Source: a candidate division KSB1 bacterium (lineage in GTDB: Bacteria; Zhuqueibacterota; Zhuqueibacteria; JANLFK01; Oleimicrobiaceae). Taken from it: a DNA stretch of 42,292 nt. A program made the translations under genes and the position numbers. Positions 14,677 to 23,003 of this stretch are shown here, one piece after another (position 1 is the stretch's first letter; each line of letters opens with the position of its first letter). The stretch lies in assembly GCA_034506335.1 (NCBI GenBank), contig JAPDPR010000031.1:1-42292 (forward strand), in the 5' to 3' direction. A model generated the notes under the pieces. It ran no database searches. It saw only the letters and a list, made by a program, of their open reading frames with translations, and was not told the origin of the DNA.

Positions 14677-16059
14677 CTACTTGATCATCGGCAGGCCGTA
14701 TTTCTTGGCCTTGCGATAGATGGTTGCCCGCCCAATGCCCAGCTTCTTCGCCGTTTGCGACACGTTTCCGCCACACTCCAACAGCGCCTGCCGAAGGGCC
14801 TCCTCCTCCAACTTTTCAATCCAGTTGGCAAGAGTATGGTCCGATTCGTACAGGCGCTTCTCACCCAACGCCCTCACCGCAGCGGGTAGGTCACTGGGCA
14901 TAATCTCTTTGGTCGAGGCAAGCACCACGGCGCGTTCGATCGCATTCTCCAGCTCACGCACGTTGCCTGGCCAATGGTAAGCCATGAGGAGCTCCAGGGC
15001 GTCTGGTGAGATGCCCTCGATCTCCTTGCCTTCCTCCTGGCTGTACTTTTTCAAGAAAAAGGCCGCCAGCGCGGGAATGTCCGCCTTGCGCTCGCGCAAG
15101 GGCGGCAGTTTGATGGGGAAGACGGCGATACGGTAGTAAAGGTCTTCCCGAAACTCTCCCTTTTTGACCGCTTCCTCTAGATCACGGTTTGTAGCAGAGA
15201 TGAAACGTACGTCGACCCGCACCAGTTCATTGCCCCCGACGCGTTCGAACTCTCTTTCCTGCAACACGCGCAATACCTTGGACTGGGTTGCCGGACTCAT
15301 GAGGCCGATTTCATCGAGGAAGATAGTACCTCCATTGGCCTGTTCGAACTTGCCGATTCGCCGTCCGGCCGCGCCGGTGAACGCCCCCTTTTCATGGCCG
15401 AAGAGTTCGCTTTCCAAAAGGGACTCTGGCAGTGCAGAGCAGTTGACGGCCACAAATGGCTTGTTGGCGCGCGTCTTGGAGTGGTAGTGAATAGCGCGGG
15501 CAATCAGCTCCTTGCCAGTGCCGCTTTCGCCCTGGATGAGCACCGTGACGTTGCTGTCGATCACCTTCTCGACCGCCCGGAAGACCTCTTGCATCGGCCC
15601 GCTTTCGCCTATGATGTTGGCCAACGAGTACTTATTCTTGAGCTCAGAGCGGAGTTGACTGACCTCTCGCTTGAGGGAACTGGTGATCAGGGCGTTTTCC
15701 ACGGTCACCAACAGGCGGTCACTGGCAAAGGGCTTCTCGATAAAGTCGTGCGCGCCCAATTTCATGGAGCGCACGGCACGCTCGATAGTCCCATGGGCGG
15801 ACATCATCACGACCGGGATGTTGGGCTCTATCTGGCGGAGGCGCTCAAGTGTCTCCAACCCGTCGATCCCGGGCATCTGGATGTCCAGAAGGATGAGGTC
15901 TGGCGGGTCCTCGCGCACCGTCTGCAGGCAGGCTTCGCCGCTCAACGCCACTGCACACTCGTAGCGCTTTTGCTTCTGCAGCGTGATGGAGATCATCTTG
16001 CCGATGTTCTTGTCGTCATCGACAATGAGGATCTTGGGTTTGACGTTCGATGGCCCCAC
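14677..16059 (-). CDS. NtrC-family sigma54-dependent response regulator
   Basis: 460 residues from a GTG at 16059. The receiver domain (about 8-125) is intact: acidic triad D14-D16, phosphoacceptor D60 (PDLILLDIQMP), Lys in FIEKPF. The AAA+ domain (about 145-375) has Walker A GESGTGKE, the sigma54-contacting GAFTGA loop, Walker B GGTIFLDEIG and the sensor II region GNVRELENAI. The C-terminal Fis-type helix-turn-helix is GNVSQTAKKLGIGRATIYRK. It should activate sigma54 promoters when phosphorylated. No histidine kinase is adjacent. The gene has its own sigma70 promoter. The palindrome and sigma54-type element just downstream are plausible first targets. Confidence 0.95.
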   Translation of the reverse strand: MGPSNVKPKILIVDDDKNIGKMISITLQKQKRYECAVALSGEACLQTVREDPPDLILLDIQMPGIDGLETLERLRQIEPNIPVVMMSAHGTIERAVRSMKLGAHDFIEKPFASDRLLVTVENALITSSLKREVSQLRSELKNKYSLANIIGESGPMQEVFRAVEKVIDSNVTVLIQGESGTGKELIARAIHYHSKTRANKPFVAVNCSALPESLLESELFGHEKGAFTGAAGRRIGKFEQANGGTIFLDEIGLMSPATQSKVLRVLQEREFERVGGNELVRVDVRFISATNRDLEEAVKKGEFREDLYYRIAVFPIKLPPLRERKADIPALAAFFLKKYSQEEGKEIEGISPDALELLMAYHWPGNVRELENAIERAVVLASTKEIMPSDLPAAVRALGEKRLYESDHTLANWIEKLEEEALRQALLECGGNVSQTAKKLGIGRATIYRKAKKYGLPMIK

Positions 16060-16132
16060 CTCTACGTCCCTCGCAGTCGTGAAGCTCTATGGCAACTGGC
16101 GAACAATCAACGGCTTGGCGAATTGTGCACCA

Positions 16133-16161
16133 ATAATAGCAAACTTTGCCAAAGATTTCAA
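16133..16161 (-). promoter_or_regulatory. sigma70 promoter of the NtrC-family gene
   Basis: Minus strand TTGAAA (16156-16161), a 17-nt spacer and TATTAT (16133-16138), 73 nt before the GTG at 16059. The -35 box overlaps the last codons of lpxK, so the regulator can be transcribed separately from the lpx genes. Confidence 0.65.
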
Positions 16162-17234
16162 GTGTTTTTTTCGCAACAAATCGCACCTTCCTCGTGGTAG
16201 CCCCGGGTGGTAATGGCTCGCAGCAGCGGTTGTTGGTCGTCTACCTGCATGGTAATGCGCAGGCACCACAAGGGGAGGGGAGAGTCCTGGCCATGGAGTC
16301 TGGCCAGGTCCTTCTCTGTGGTCACCAGCCACTCGGCGCCTTGCTGAAGGGCGATCCGTGTCAGCGCTGCAAGATCGCGCGCGGAATACCGATGGTGATC
16401 AGGGAAGGAAAAGCGGCAGACAAGATGGGCCCCGACTTGCTCCAGCAGGGCAAAAAATGAGTCCGGCTGTGCGATGCCGCAGAAGGCGGCGATCGGTTTT
16501 TCGCGGAGCGCGGTCAGTTCGGCGTGCTCTCCGCCAGCGCTGCAGAGCTCTTGGGGCACGTGGCGCGCGGCAATTATGGGCGCCTGGGTAAAGCGCCGGA
16601 CGGTAGCGGCCCACCGCTCGCCATCGGCCGGATTGCTCAGGCGCGTGAGCACCACCAGGGTGGCGGAGGCCAAACGGCGCGGGGACTCACGCAGTGGACC
16701 AGCGGGCAAGAGCCAGCAATTGCCAAAGCCGCGGCGACCGTCCACAAGGACTATGGCAACGTCGTGTCGCAGGCGACGGTACTGAAACGCGTCGTCCAGA
16801 ACCAGCACTTCTGCTGAGAATCGCTCGATGGCCATGCGGCCAGCGCGTACGCGGTCGCGGTCCACAATGACCGGCACGCCCTTCAACCTGTTCGCCAGCA
16901 TGAAGGGTTCGTCGCCGCTTTCATGAGGTTGCGCAAGCACCCGCTGGCCGTCGGAAACCACCACCAATCCACCGCGAGTGCGCTTGTAACCCCTGCTGAT
17001 GATGCATACGCGTTCGCCGCGCTGCTGCAGCAGACGGGCAATCAGCTCCACCATGGGCGTTTTCCCTGTGCCGCCCACAGTCAGGTTGCCGACGACAACG
17101 ACGCGGCAAGGGAGGGCGCACTGATGCATCAGACCGCTGTCGTAGAGACGGTTGCGGAGCCACGTGATCAGCGCGTAGGGAAGACTCAAAGGGAGCAAGA
17201 AGGCAGCAGGCCATTTACGAGCGAAAATATCCAT
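16158..17234 (-). CDS. lpxK: Tetraacyldisaccharide 4'-kinase LpxK
   Basis: 358 residues. It phosphorylates the 4' position of tetraacyldisaccharide-1-phosphate to give lipid IVA at the inner membrane. The N-terminal helix ([15 protein letters not shown]) is the membrane anchor. Walker A is [12 protein letters not shown] (about 49-60). Further family signatures are [48 protein letters not shown] and the C-terminal FPDHHRYS and [11 protein letters not shown]. Length is near the family norm. It overlaps the DUF374 acyltransferase gene by 20 nt and ends the four-gene run Gfo/Idh-lpxB-DUF374-lpxK. Confidence 0.95.
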   Translation of the reverse strand: MDIFARKWPAAFLLPLSLPYALITWLRNRLYDSGLMHQCALPCRVVVVGNLTVGGTGKTPMVELIARLLQQRGERVCIISRGYKRTRGGLVVVSDGQRVLAQPHESGDEPFMLANRLKGVPVIVDRDRVRAGRMAIERFSAEVLVLDDAFQYRRLRHDVAIVLVDGRRGFGNCWLLPAGPLRESPRRLASATLVVLTRLSNPADGERWAATVRRFTQAPIIAARHVPQELCSAGGEHAELTALREKPIAAFCGIAQPDSFFALLEQVGAHLVCRFSFPDHHRYSARDLAALTRIALQQGAEWLVTTEKDLARLHGQDSPLPLWCLRITMQVDDQQPLLRAITTRGYHEEGAICCEKNT

Positions 17235-17874
17235 CGGCCTGCCTCTCCAAAGCGATCATTTGTTCTTCAACCCTCTGGCGAAGCTGTTCCAGCTCCGTAT
17301 CGGTGAGAGACGGCGGCACTGAAATCGGATGGCCGTAGAATATGACCGCACGAGCGAAAGGGCGCCAGAGCATGAATCGGTCCCAGCTCTTGGCAAAAAT
17401 GGGGCGGTCGCAGGAAAAGGTGACCGGCACCAAGAGGGCGCCAGAGCGATGCGCCAAGTGAATGGCGCCAGGTTTCAGGTAGTGGCGCGGCCCCCGAGGC
17501 CCGTCGGGCATGATGGCACAGACGGCGCCCTTCTTGAGCGCGGCCAACATCTCGTGGAAGGCCTCGCGGCCTCCGCGCGTGCTGGAGCCGCGAATCGTCC
17601 CGTAGCCAAGCCTTTGCACGGTGCGGGCGATCATCTCCCCATCTTCATGGAGGCTGATCATGGGGATAATCCCTTGCTTGCGGTGGAGATAGATGGGCAG
17701 AAGGACGCGACCGTGCCAGATCATCACCAGCACGCCCTTCCCGCTGGCGAGCGCCTGCCGCCAGCGGTGGAGGCCCACTGCCCGCACACGGACCAACTTC
17801 CCCATCGCGAGGATGAAAAGCCACCCCAGTTTAGTGGCCAGCACAAACTTGAGCCGAGGCCAGTGCACCGTCAT
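17215..17874 (-). CDS. DUF374 family lysophospholipid/Kdo-lipid acyltransferase
   Basis: 219 residues. An N-terminal hydrophobic helix (about 10-27) is followed by the DUF374 core: VLVMIWHGRVLLPIY (containing the His of the acyltransferase motif), SLHEDGEMIARTVQRLGYG, TIRGSSTRGGREAF, AIMPDGPRGPRH and the C-terminal helical part. DUF374 proteins are related to plsC/LpxL-type acyltransferases and usually lie in lipid A gene clusters. The gene sits 3 nt behind lpxB and overlaps lpxK, which supports action on a lipid A precursor. The exact acyl acceptor is unknown. Confidence 0.88.
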   Translation of the reverse strand: MTVHWPRLKFVLATKLGWLFILAMGKLVRVRAVGLHRWRQALASGKGVLVMIWHGRVLLPIYLHRKQGIIPMISLHEDGEMIARTVQRLGYGTIRGSSTRGGREAFHEMLAALKKGAVCAIMPDGPRGPRHYLKPGAIHLAHRSGALLVPVTFSCDRPIFAKSWDRFMLWRPFARAVIFYGHPISVPPSLTDTELEQLRQRVEEQMIALERQADGYFRS

Positions 17875-17877
17875 CCA

Positions 17878-19035
17878 TCACCCTTCGCGGCGTTCGTCCA
17901 TCAGACGCATGGCCAGTTCGGCCGTCCGGCGTGCCGCACCTGGAGTGCCCAGTCGCTCGGCCACTGCGTGCAGCTCGCGGCGCATGGCTTCTCTGCGGAC
18001 TCCGTCCTGGAGCAGCGAAACCAGTTCATCCGCCAACAGGCTAGGACGGAAATCTTTTTGCACGAGCTCGCGCACCACCTGGTGACCGGCTACGATGTTT
18101 ACCAGGCCGATGTAGGGGATCGTGATCATCCGACGCATCATTTGGTATGACAGCCACGAGACTTTGTAACCCAGCACGAACGGTGTGCCAAGACAAGCGG
18201 TCTCCAAAGTGGCGGTGCCCGAGGCGACCGCCGCCGCATCCGCATATTTGACGGCTGCGTAGGTGTTGTTGCGGACCAGAGTCACCTGATCATCCGGCGC
18301 GAGGAGGGAGAGGTAGAGCTCATCTTTGAGGGAGTCTGCCTGAGCCACGAGGGCCTGGATGTGCGGCATCTGGGCCCGCAGGGCGCGCACTGCCTGGAGC
18401 ATGACCGGCAGCAAAGCGCGCACTTCCTGGGGGCGGCTGCCCGGCAGGAGGGCCACCAGGGGCCGATGCTCCTCAAGGCCGTAGCGGCGGAAAAAGGCCT
18501 CCCGGTCGCAGTCGACGTGCAGGACATCCAGCAAAGGATGGCCTACAAACGTGGTAGGAATGCCCGCGTCAGCAAAGAGGTCTTTTTCGAAGGGAAAGAT
18601 TACTGCCGCCGCGTCGACGGTGCGGGCCATGGTGCGCAACCGCCCCATGCCCCAGGCCCAGAGTTGGGGCACGATGTAGTACAGAACCTTCAGACCATGC
18701 CGCTTAGCAGCGGCAGCGAAGCGAAGGTTGAAGCCTGGATAATCGATGAGGATCACCAAGTCGGGCCGACGGCGGACCGCCTCGTCCAGGGTCTGGGCAA
18801 AGATGCTGCGGAGGGCGGGTAGGTGCCTCAACACTTCGGCAAAGCCGATGAACGCCATCTTGTCGGCATGAAACAGCAGCTTCATGCCCGCTTGGCGCAT
18901 CCGCTCGCCGCCTATGCCAAACAGCTCAACCTCAGGGTCCAAGCGCCGCAGCTCGCGCACGAGGCCGCTGCCGTGCAGGTCTCCAGAGGCTTCCCCAGCG
19001 ATTACTAGGCATCGTCTATGCACCAAGGATGCCAC
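17878..19035 (-). CDS. lpxB: Lipid-A-disaccharide synthase LpxB
   Basis: 385 residues from an ATG with GGAGGG upstream. A GT19 glycosyltransferase joining UDP-diacylglucosamine and lipid X into the lipid A disaccharide. Signatures are CLVIAGEASGDLHGSGLVRE at the N-terminus, FGIGGERMRQAGM, LIDYPGFNLRFAAAAKRHG, YYIVPQLWAWGMGR, TFVGHPLLD, ALLPGSRPQEV and the C-terminal ASGTATLETAC with PYIGLVNIVAG. All expected blocks are present and the length is normal. It is the second gene of the lpx run, after a Gfo/Idh dehydrogenase, with 30 nt between them. Confidence 0.96.
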   Translation of the reverse strand: MASLVHRRCLVIAGEASGDLHGSGLVRELRRLDPEVELFGIGGERMRQAGMKLLFHADKMAFIGFAEVLRHLPALRSIFAQTLDEAVRRRPDLVILIDYPGFNLRFAAAAKRHGLKVLYYIVPQLWAWGMGRLRTMARTVDAAAVIFPFEKDLFADAGIPTTFVGHPLLDVLHVDCDREAFFRRYGLEEHRPLVALLPGSRPQEVRALLPVMLQAVRALRAQMPHIQALVAQADSLKDELYLSLLAPDDQVTLVRNNTYAAVKYADAAAVASGTATLETACLGTPFVLGYKVSWLSYQMMRRMITIPYIGLVNIVAGHQVVRELVQKDFRPSLLADELVSLLQDGVRREAMRRELHAVAERLGTPGAARRTAELAMRLMDERREG

Positions 19036-19065
19036 CCTCCACCGCTTCGCCCGTTTGGGTGTGGT

Positions 19066-20064
19066 TCAATTGACAGGCATCCCCTGCTTGACGATGGAGA
19101 CAATCTCACTGGCCACCTTGAGGGCCCGACGGGCATCTTCACCTGTGACCAGCGGGGGCACGCCGGTGCGTACCGCCCTGATAAAGTCCTCCAGCTCGGC
19201 TTGCAAGGGATCTTGCTCCGGGGGGGTGAGCTTGGTGTAGAGCACCTTGCGCCGCCGGGCACCTTTGTCGATCTGCCCCAAGATGGCGGAAAAACTCTGG
19301 GGCGGCTCGGGCGCCTCGATATCAACCAACTGGAAGACTTCGGTGATGCGCAGCAAGAAGTCGATCGAGATGTAGGTGTCGCGCTGGAAGAGGCGCATCT
19401 TTCGCATCTTGCGCTGGGATATACGGCTGGCAGTCACATTGGCCACGCACCCGTTGGCAAACTGGATGCGCGCATTGGCGATGTCCGGCTCGTGCGACAC
19501 CACCGCCACGCCATTAGCCGCAATGTGGTCTACCTCACTGCGCACCAGGCTGAGGATGATGTCGATGTCGTGAATCATTAGGTCCAACACCACTGCCACA
19601 TCCGTGCCGCGTGGGTCGAAGGGTGCCAGCCTGTGCGATTCGATGAAAAGAGGGGCAAGTTCGATTCCTTCCAGGGCGCGGATGGCCGGGTTGAACCGCT
19701 CGATGTGTCCCACCTGCAGGGTGAGGTTGTGCTGGTGTGCCAGAGCGATCATCTCGTCGGCCTCGGCCACTGTCGTGGCGATAGGCTTTTCTACAAAGAC
19801 GTGCACACCGCGCGCCAACGCCTGCCGGCAGACCTCCAGGTGCGCTACGGTAGGCACTGCCACCACCACCGCCTCGACCCTGTCCAGCAACTCCTCCATA
19901 TTGGGGAAGGCGGTGACCCCCAGAGTCAACGAGGCTTGATGTCGGGCCGCCTCGCTGCAGTCGTACGCTCCCACTAGCATGGCACCTGGTAGGTGTGCCA
20001 ACGCCTGGCAATGGTAGGTGCCGAGCTTGCCTACGCCAATCACCCCTATGGGCAACTTTTCCAC
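19066..20064 (-). CDS. Gfo/Idh/MocA oxidoreductase, possibly GnnA-like
   Basis: 332 residues from a GTG with AGGAGG upstream. The N-terminal Rossmann motif is GVIGVGKLGTYHCQAL (NAD(P) binding). The conserved catalytic EKPIA motif sits at about 96-100. The C-terminal substrate domain contains VGHIERFNPAI and the typical YISIDF-like strand. Gfo/Idh proteins adjoining lpxB are common in diderm bacteria. One characterised possibility is GnnA, which oxidises the 3-hydroxyl of UDP-GlcNAc toward GlcN3N-containing lipid A. Its aminotransferase partner GnnB is not in the window, so this stays a hypothesis. Other UDP-sugar dehydrogenase roles are possible. Confidence 0.85.
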   Translation of the reverse strand: MEKLPIGVIGVGKLGTYHCQALAHLPGAMLVGAYDCSEAARHQASLTLGVTAFPNMEELLDRVEAVVVAVPTVAHLEVCRQALARGVHVFVEKPIATTVAEADEMIALAHQHNLTLQVGHIERFNPAIRALEGIELAPLFIESHRLAPFDPRGTDVAVVLDLMIHDIDIILSLVRSEVDHIAANGVAVVSHEPDIANARIQFANGCVANVTASRISQRKMRKMRLFQRDTYISIDFLLRITEVFQLVDIEAPEPPQSFSAILGQIDKGARRRKVLYTKLTPPEQDPLQAELEDFIRAVRTGVPPLVTGEDARRALKVASEIVSIVKQGMPVN

Positions 20065-20088
20065 GGTCCCTCCTGCCTGTGAGTAGAA

Positions 20089-21228
20089 CTAGAAAGGTCC
20101 CTTCACCCCAAAGCCCGGGCCGTCAGGCAAGATGAGCCAGCCATCCCGCACTTGCACCCCCTGGAACGGGTCGTTGGCAATGAGCAAGTTGCCATCCAGG
20201 TCCGGGTAGTCCACCAGCGGCGACAGGTGGGCGGCAGCGGTGATGGAGAGAGAGCTGGAGATCATGCATCCCAGCATGATTTTCATTTTTAGAGAGCGGG
20301 CCATCCAGATCATGCGCAGCGCCTCTTGCAGGCCGCCGGCCTTGTCTACCTTAATGTTGATGCCGTCGAAAGCTTGGGCCAAGGTGGGAATATCGCTGGC
20401 ACTCTTGACGCTTTCGTCGGCGATGATTGGCAGGGGGGACCGCTCGCGCACCCAGGCCGTTTCTTCCAGCATGGAGCTGGGCATGGGCTGCTCCACGATT
20501 TCCACACCGTTTTGTGCCAGCCACTCGATCTTGCGGATGGCTACCTCCTTATCCTTCCACCCTTCGTTGGCGTCGACGCGCAAGGGTTTGTCGGTAACGC
20601 TGCGGATGGCGGCCATAATCTCTTCATCGTTGGGGCCGCCCATTTTGACCTTCAGCAAGGGGTAGGGCTCTGCTTCCCGTACCTTTTCCTTGATAACGTC
20701 CGGGGTGTCGATGCCAATGGAAAAAGTGGTGCGGGGTGCCTTCTTCGGGTCCAGCCCCAAAAAGCGGTAGAAGGGGAGACCAAGGCGCTTGGCGACCCAC
20801 TCCATCAGAGCCATGTCCAGAGCTGCCTTGGCGGCCGTCTGCCCCTCACACACCTTTTGGATGGCCTCGCCGACGTGGACAAAGGTCCACGGGTCGCAGG
20901 TCTCCACGATGGGGCGCGCTAACTCAATGGTCTGGATAGTGGACTCCAGAGTCTCGTTGTAGCGGACATTGTGCGCAGCCTCGCCCAGACCAAAGATGCC
21001 GTCCTTTTCCAGCTTGACGAACACGTTGTCCTTATAGGTGCTGGTGTTGCGGCTCAAGGTCCAGGCATGCTTGAGATGGAGGCGAATGGTTTTGTAGGTT
21101 AATTTGAAAGGGCCGGACGAGGAAGCGCAACCCGCAGGGCCAATCGTGGTAAGGCCCGCGCCCAGCGCACCCGCAGCCAAGGCCGCCTTGCCGCTCTTCT
21201 CAAAAAACTCTTTGCGTGACATAAGCAT
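20089..21228 (-). CDS. Dipeptide epimerase-like enolase-superfamily protein, Tat-type lipoprotein
   Basis: 379 residues from the ATG at 21228; GGAGG lies 7 nt upstream, inside a longer GTG-initiated frame. The N-terminus has S4-R5-K6 before a hydrophobic stretch and a lipobox-like GPAGC (Cys34), suggesting Tat export and lipidation. The enolase-superfamily residues are all visible: K193-V-K195, D219 (DANEGW), E246 (EQP), D271 (ADES), K293 (IKVDK) and the D343-L-D345 pair typical of L-Ala-D/L-Glu epimerases. It would epimerise dipeptides, perhaps from peptidoglycan turnover. Export is unusual, since the characterised epimerases are cytoplasmic. Confidence 0.88.
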   Translation of the reverse strand: MLMSRKEFFEKSGKAALAAGALGAGLTTIGPAGCASSSGPFKLTYKTIRLHLKHAWTLSRNTSTYKDNVFVKLEKDGIFGLGEAAHNVRYNETLESTIQTIELARPIVETCDPWTFVHVGEAIQKVCEGQTAAKAALDMALMEWVAKRLGLPFYRFLGLDPKKAPRTTFSIGIDTPDVIKEKVREAEPYPLLKVKMGGPNDEEIMAAIRSVTDKPLRVDANEGWKDKEVAIRKIEWLAQNGVEIVEQPMPSSMLEETAWVRERSPLPIIADESVKSASDIPTLAQAFDGINIKVDKAGGLQEALRMIWMARSLKMKIMLGCMISSSLSITAAAHLSPLVDYPDLDGNLLIANDPFQGVQVRDGWLILPDGPGFGVKGPF

Positions 21229-21283
21229 TTTTTCTCCTCCCACCTGGCATTTTGACCCCGCTTAGACAATCATGGCCTAGAAA

Positions 21284-21311
21284 AAGATAGCGAATATTTG
21301 CAAAAACGCAA
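21284..21311 (-). promoter_or_regulatory. Candidate promoter of the epimerase gene
   Basis: Minus strand TTGCGT (21306-21311), a 16-nt spacer and TATCTT (21284-21289), in an AT-rich patch 55 nt before the ATG at 21228. The match is moderate. Confidence 0.35.
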
Positions 21312-21362
21312 AGGAAAATTGTGGGTGCACCAGCCCCGGGCGTTGGCCTCGTGTTGTTCTCG

Positions 21363-21806
21363 TCATAACTGAATTGGCAGGGGGCCAAGTACTTTTCTCT
21401 TGAGGAGCAGGAGAATACCTGCGGTGTAAAGCACAGTAGTGGCTAACACGCCCAACCATTTTCGGCCGGTGAACTGGGCCCCAAAGAGCTCTTTTCCTCC
21501 GATATGCATGAGCAGCATGCCGCCTAGGTTGGATAGCCAGTAGATGGCCACAAAGAGCGCCGCGAAGCCGATGGGAATGAGCCGTTCCACGAGGCTGGCC
21601 ATCACCCAGGCAAGGGGTATGTTCAGCGCGGCGTCATTCCACCACGAAAGGGGAGAAAGCAGATAGCCAATGCCCAACAGAAGGCTGCCACGCGTGCGAG
21701 CTTGGAGCGATGGGGTGAAAAACTTGCTCCATAAGCTGGGAAACAGCGCTGGTGCCAGCGACCGCCTTAAGGTCGCCCGACTTCCGGGTTTTTGGTAGTC
21801 AACCAT
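21363..21806 (-). CDS. Small integral membrane protein, unknown
   Basis: 147 residues, not recognised. A basic N-terminus (about 1-38) precedes three predicted membrane stretches: roughly 42-58, 75-100 (PIGFAALFVAIYWLSNLG) and 121-137 (LGVLATTVLYTAGILLLL), with a short basic segment between the last two. No catalytic motif is visible. The gene lies 41 nt downstream of the DUF502 gene on the same strand and may be co-transcribed with it. The start is uncertain, as no clear ribosome-binding site precedes it. Confidence 0.6.
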   Translation of the reverse strand: MVDYQKPGSRATLRRSLAPALFPSLWSKFFTPSLQARTRGSLLLGIGYLLSPLSWWNDAALNIPLAWVMASLVERLIPIGFAALFVAIYWLSNLGGMLLMHIGGKELFGAQFTGRKWLGVLATTVLYTAGILLLLKRKVLGPLPIQL

Positions 21807-21847
21807 GAGTGTTATCGCGCCGGGTTTCCGTTCTCAGAGCGACCTTT

Positions 21848-22525
21848 TCATGCGGGACCTACCCCCGTCTCATGCGCCGGTGGCGTCTGCGGCTCAGCAA
21901 AGTGAGGCTCCGTCGATACGGTCTTAGTTTTCAGCTCCGCCGGAGCGACGATGCCGCCAGAAACGATAAGCTTCAGGGCCCTCTCCACGGAAAGATTGAG
22001 CCTCGTGATCTGGTCGTGGGGGAATGCGACCAGCCAGCCCGTAGTCGGCACAGGCACGCTCGGGATGAAGACGTTGTACAGCCGCAAGACCTCCTCGCCG
22101 GAAGTTCGCACGGTCTCGCTCGTGATAAACCCGTAGCAATATATCCCCTTGCGGGGGTATTCAACCATTACCGCTTCTTTGAACAGCAACTTGTTGGGGT
22201 GCGATACGGCCTGAGTGATTTCTTTTGCAGCGACATAGATGTTACTCACCAGCGGTATGCCTTGCACCACGCTTTCCACCCAGGCGATCATGCGCCGCCC
22301 TGCGATATTTGCCGTCAGAAGACCTACTATGAGCACTACGAGCGCGGTGACCAGGATTCCAAATCCTGGCACATCGTAGCCAAACAGGCGCTGAGGCAAT
22401 GGTCCCACCAGTCCGTCGATGGCGCCCAAGAGGAACTTCAGCGCCAAGAAGGTGGCCACGAGCGGCACTGTAACCAAAAGGCCGGCTACGAACCTGTCAC
22501 GTAACTTTTTCATCGACTCCCGCAC
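21848..22525 (-). CDS. DUF502 family membrane protein
   Basis: 225 residues from a GTG at 22525 (GAGGTGA just upstream); an ATG four codons later is possible. Two transmembrane helices (about 11-33 and 54-74) precede the DUF502 core: GRRMIAWVESVVQGIPLVSN, IYVAAKEITQAV, YPRKGIYCYGFIT, VFIPSVPVPTTGWLVAFP and LIVSGGIVAP. The C-terminal tail is Pro/Thr-rich. DUF502 proteins are widespread two-helix membrane proteins without an assigned biochemical function. A small membrane protein gene follows. Confidence 0.88.
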   Translation of the reverse strand: MRESMKKLRDRFVAGLLVTVPLVATFLALKFLLGAIDGLVGPLPQRLFGYDVPGFGILVTALVVLIVGLLTANIAGRRMIAWVESVVQGIPLVSNIYVAAKEITQAVSHPNKLLFKEAVMVEYPRKGIYCYGFITSETVRTSGEEVLRLYNVFIPSVPVPTTGWLVAFPHDQITRLNLSVERALKLIVSGGIVAPAELKTKTVSTEPHFAEPQTPPAHETGVGPA

Positions 22526-22892
22526 ATCTCACCTCTCTCAAGGCATTGGGGCCCGCATATGGCAGCTGCAATGCTTATGGGGGCACGGCAACCGTGAAGC
22601 TTTACCGGCCTCTCCTTCGATCCTACGCTGAGTGGTCAGACCCCCACTCGCGTCCTCATCGTGTCCGTCCGTGGTCGTTCGCGCGCAGGACTAACGCTCG
22701 CTTTGCCAAAATGTTCCCGTAGGCGAAGCGCTGCACAAGTAATTTCTATTGGGGGACCGCAACAAATTTACACAGTGCCCTGGTCATAATCAATCGAAAT
22801 CTTGGGCCGACCGGGGCAAAGCACGCCACTTCTTGCGTTGACCTATCCCATGCGGGGAAAGAGCGGGTTCCCACTAACGCTGAAAAATGGGC
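22526..22892. other. Divergent intergenic region without a visible gene
   Basis: This stretch separates the minus-strand DUF502 gene from the plus-strand SDR-like gene. Short open frames in it have no family-like features. An inverted repeat GCATTG...CAATGC lies around 22540-22571, close to the DUF502 start. The plus-strand promoter follows at 22893. Confidence 0.45.
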
Positions 22893-22921
22893 TTGCATAA
22901 GAGACCACTTTTTGCTAAATA
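22893..22921 (+). promoter_or_regulatory. sigma70-type promoter of the SDR-like/ZIP genes
   Basis: TTGCAT (22893-22898), a 17-nt spacer and TAAATA (22916-22921). It lies in an AT-rich stretch and would give a leader of about 75 nt before the ATG at 23004. Confidence 0.5.
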
Positions 22922-23003
22922 ACAACCGTTGCTCAAGGTCTGGCCCGAGGGCCTGAAGGCGAATGCATGCAGAGACCACAGGAGCCGCAGGAGGTGCTCG
23001 CAC

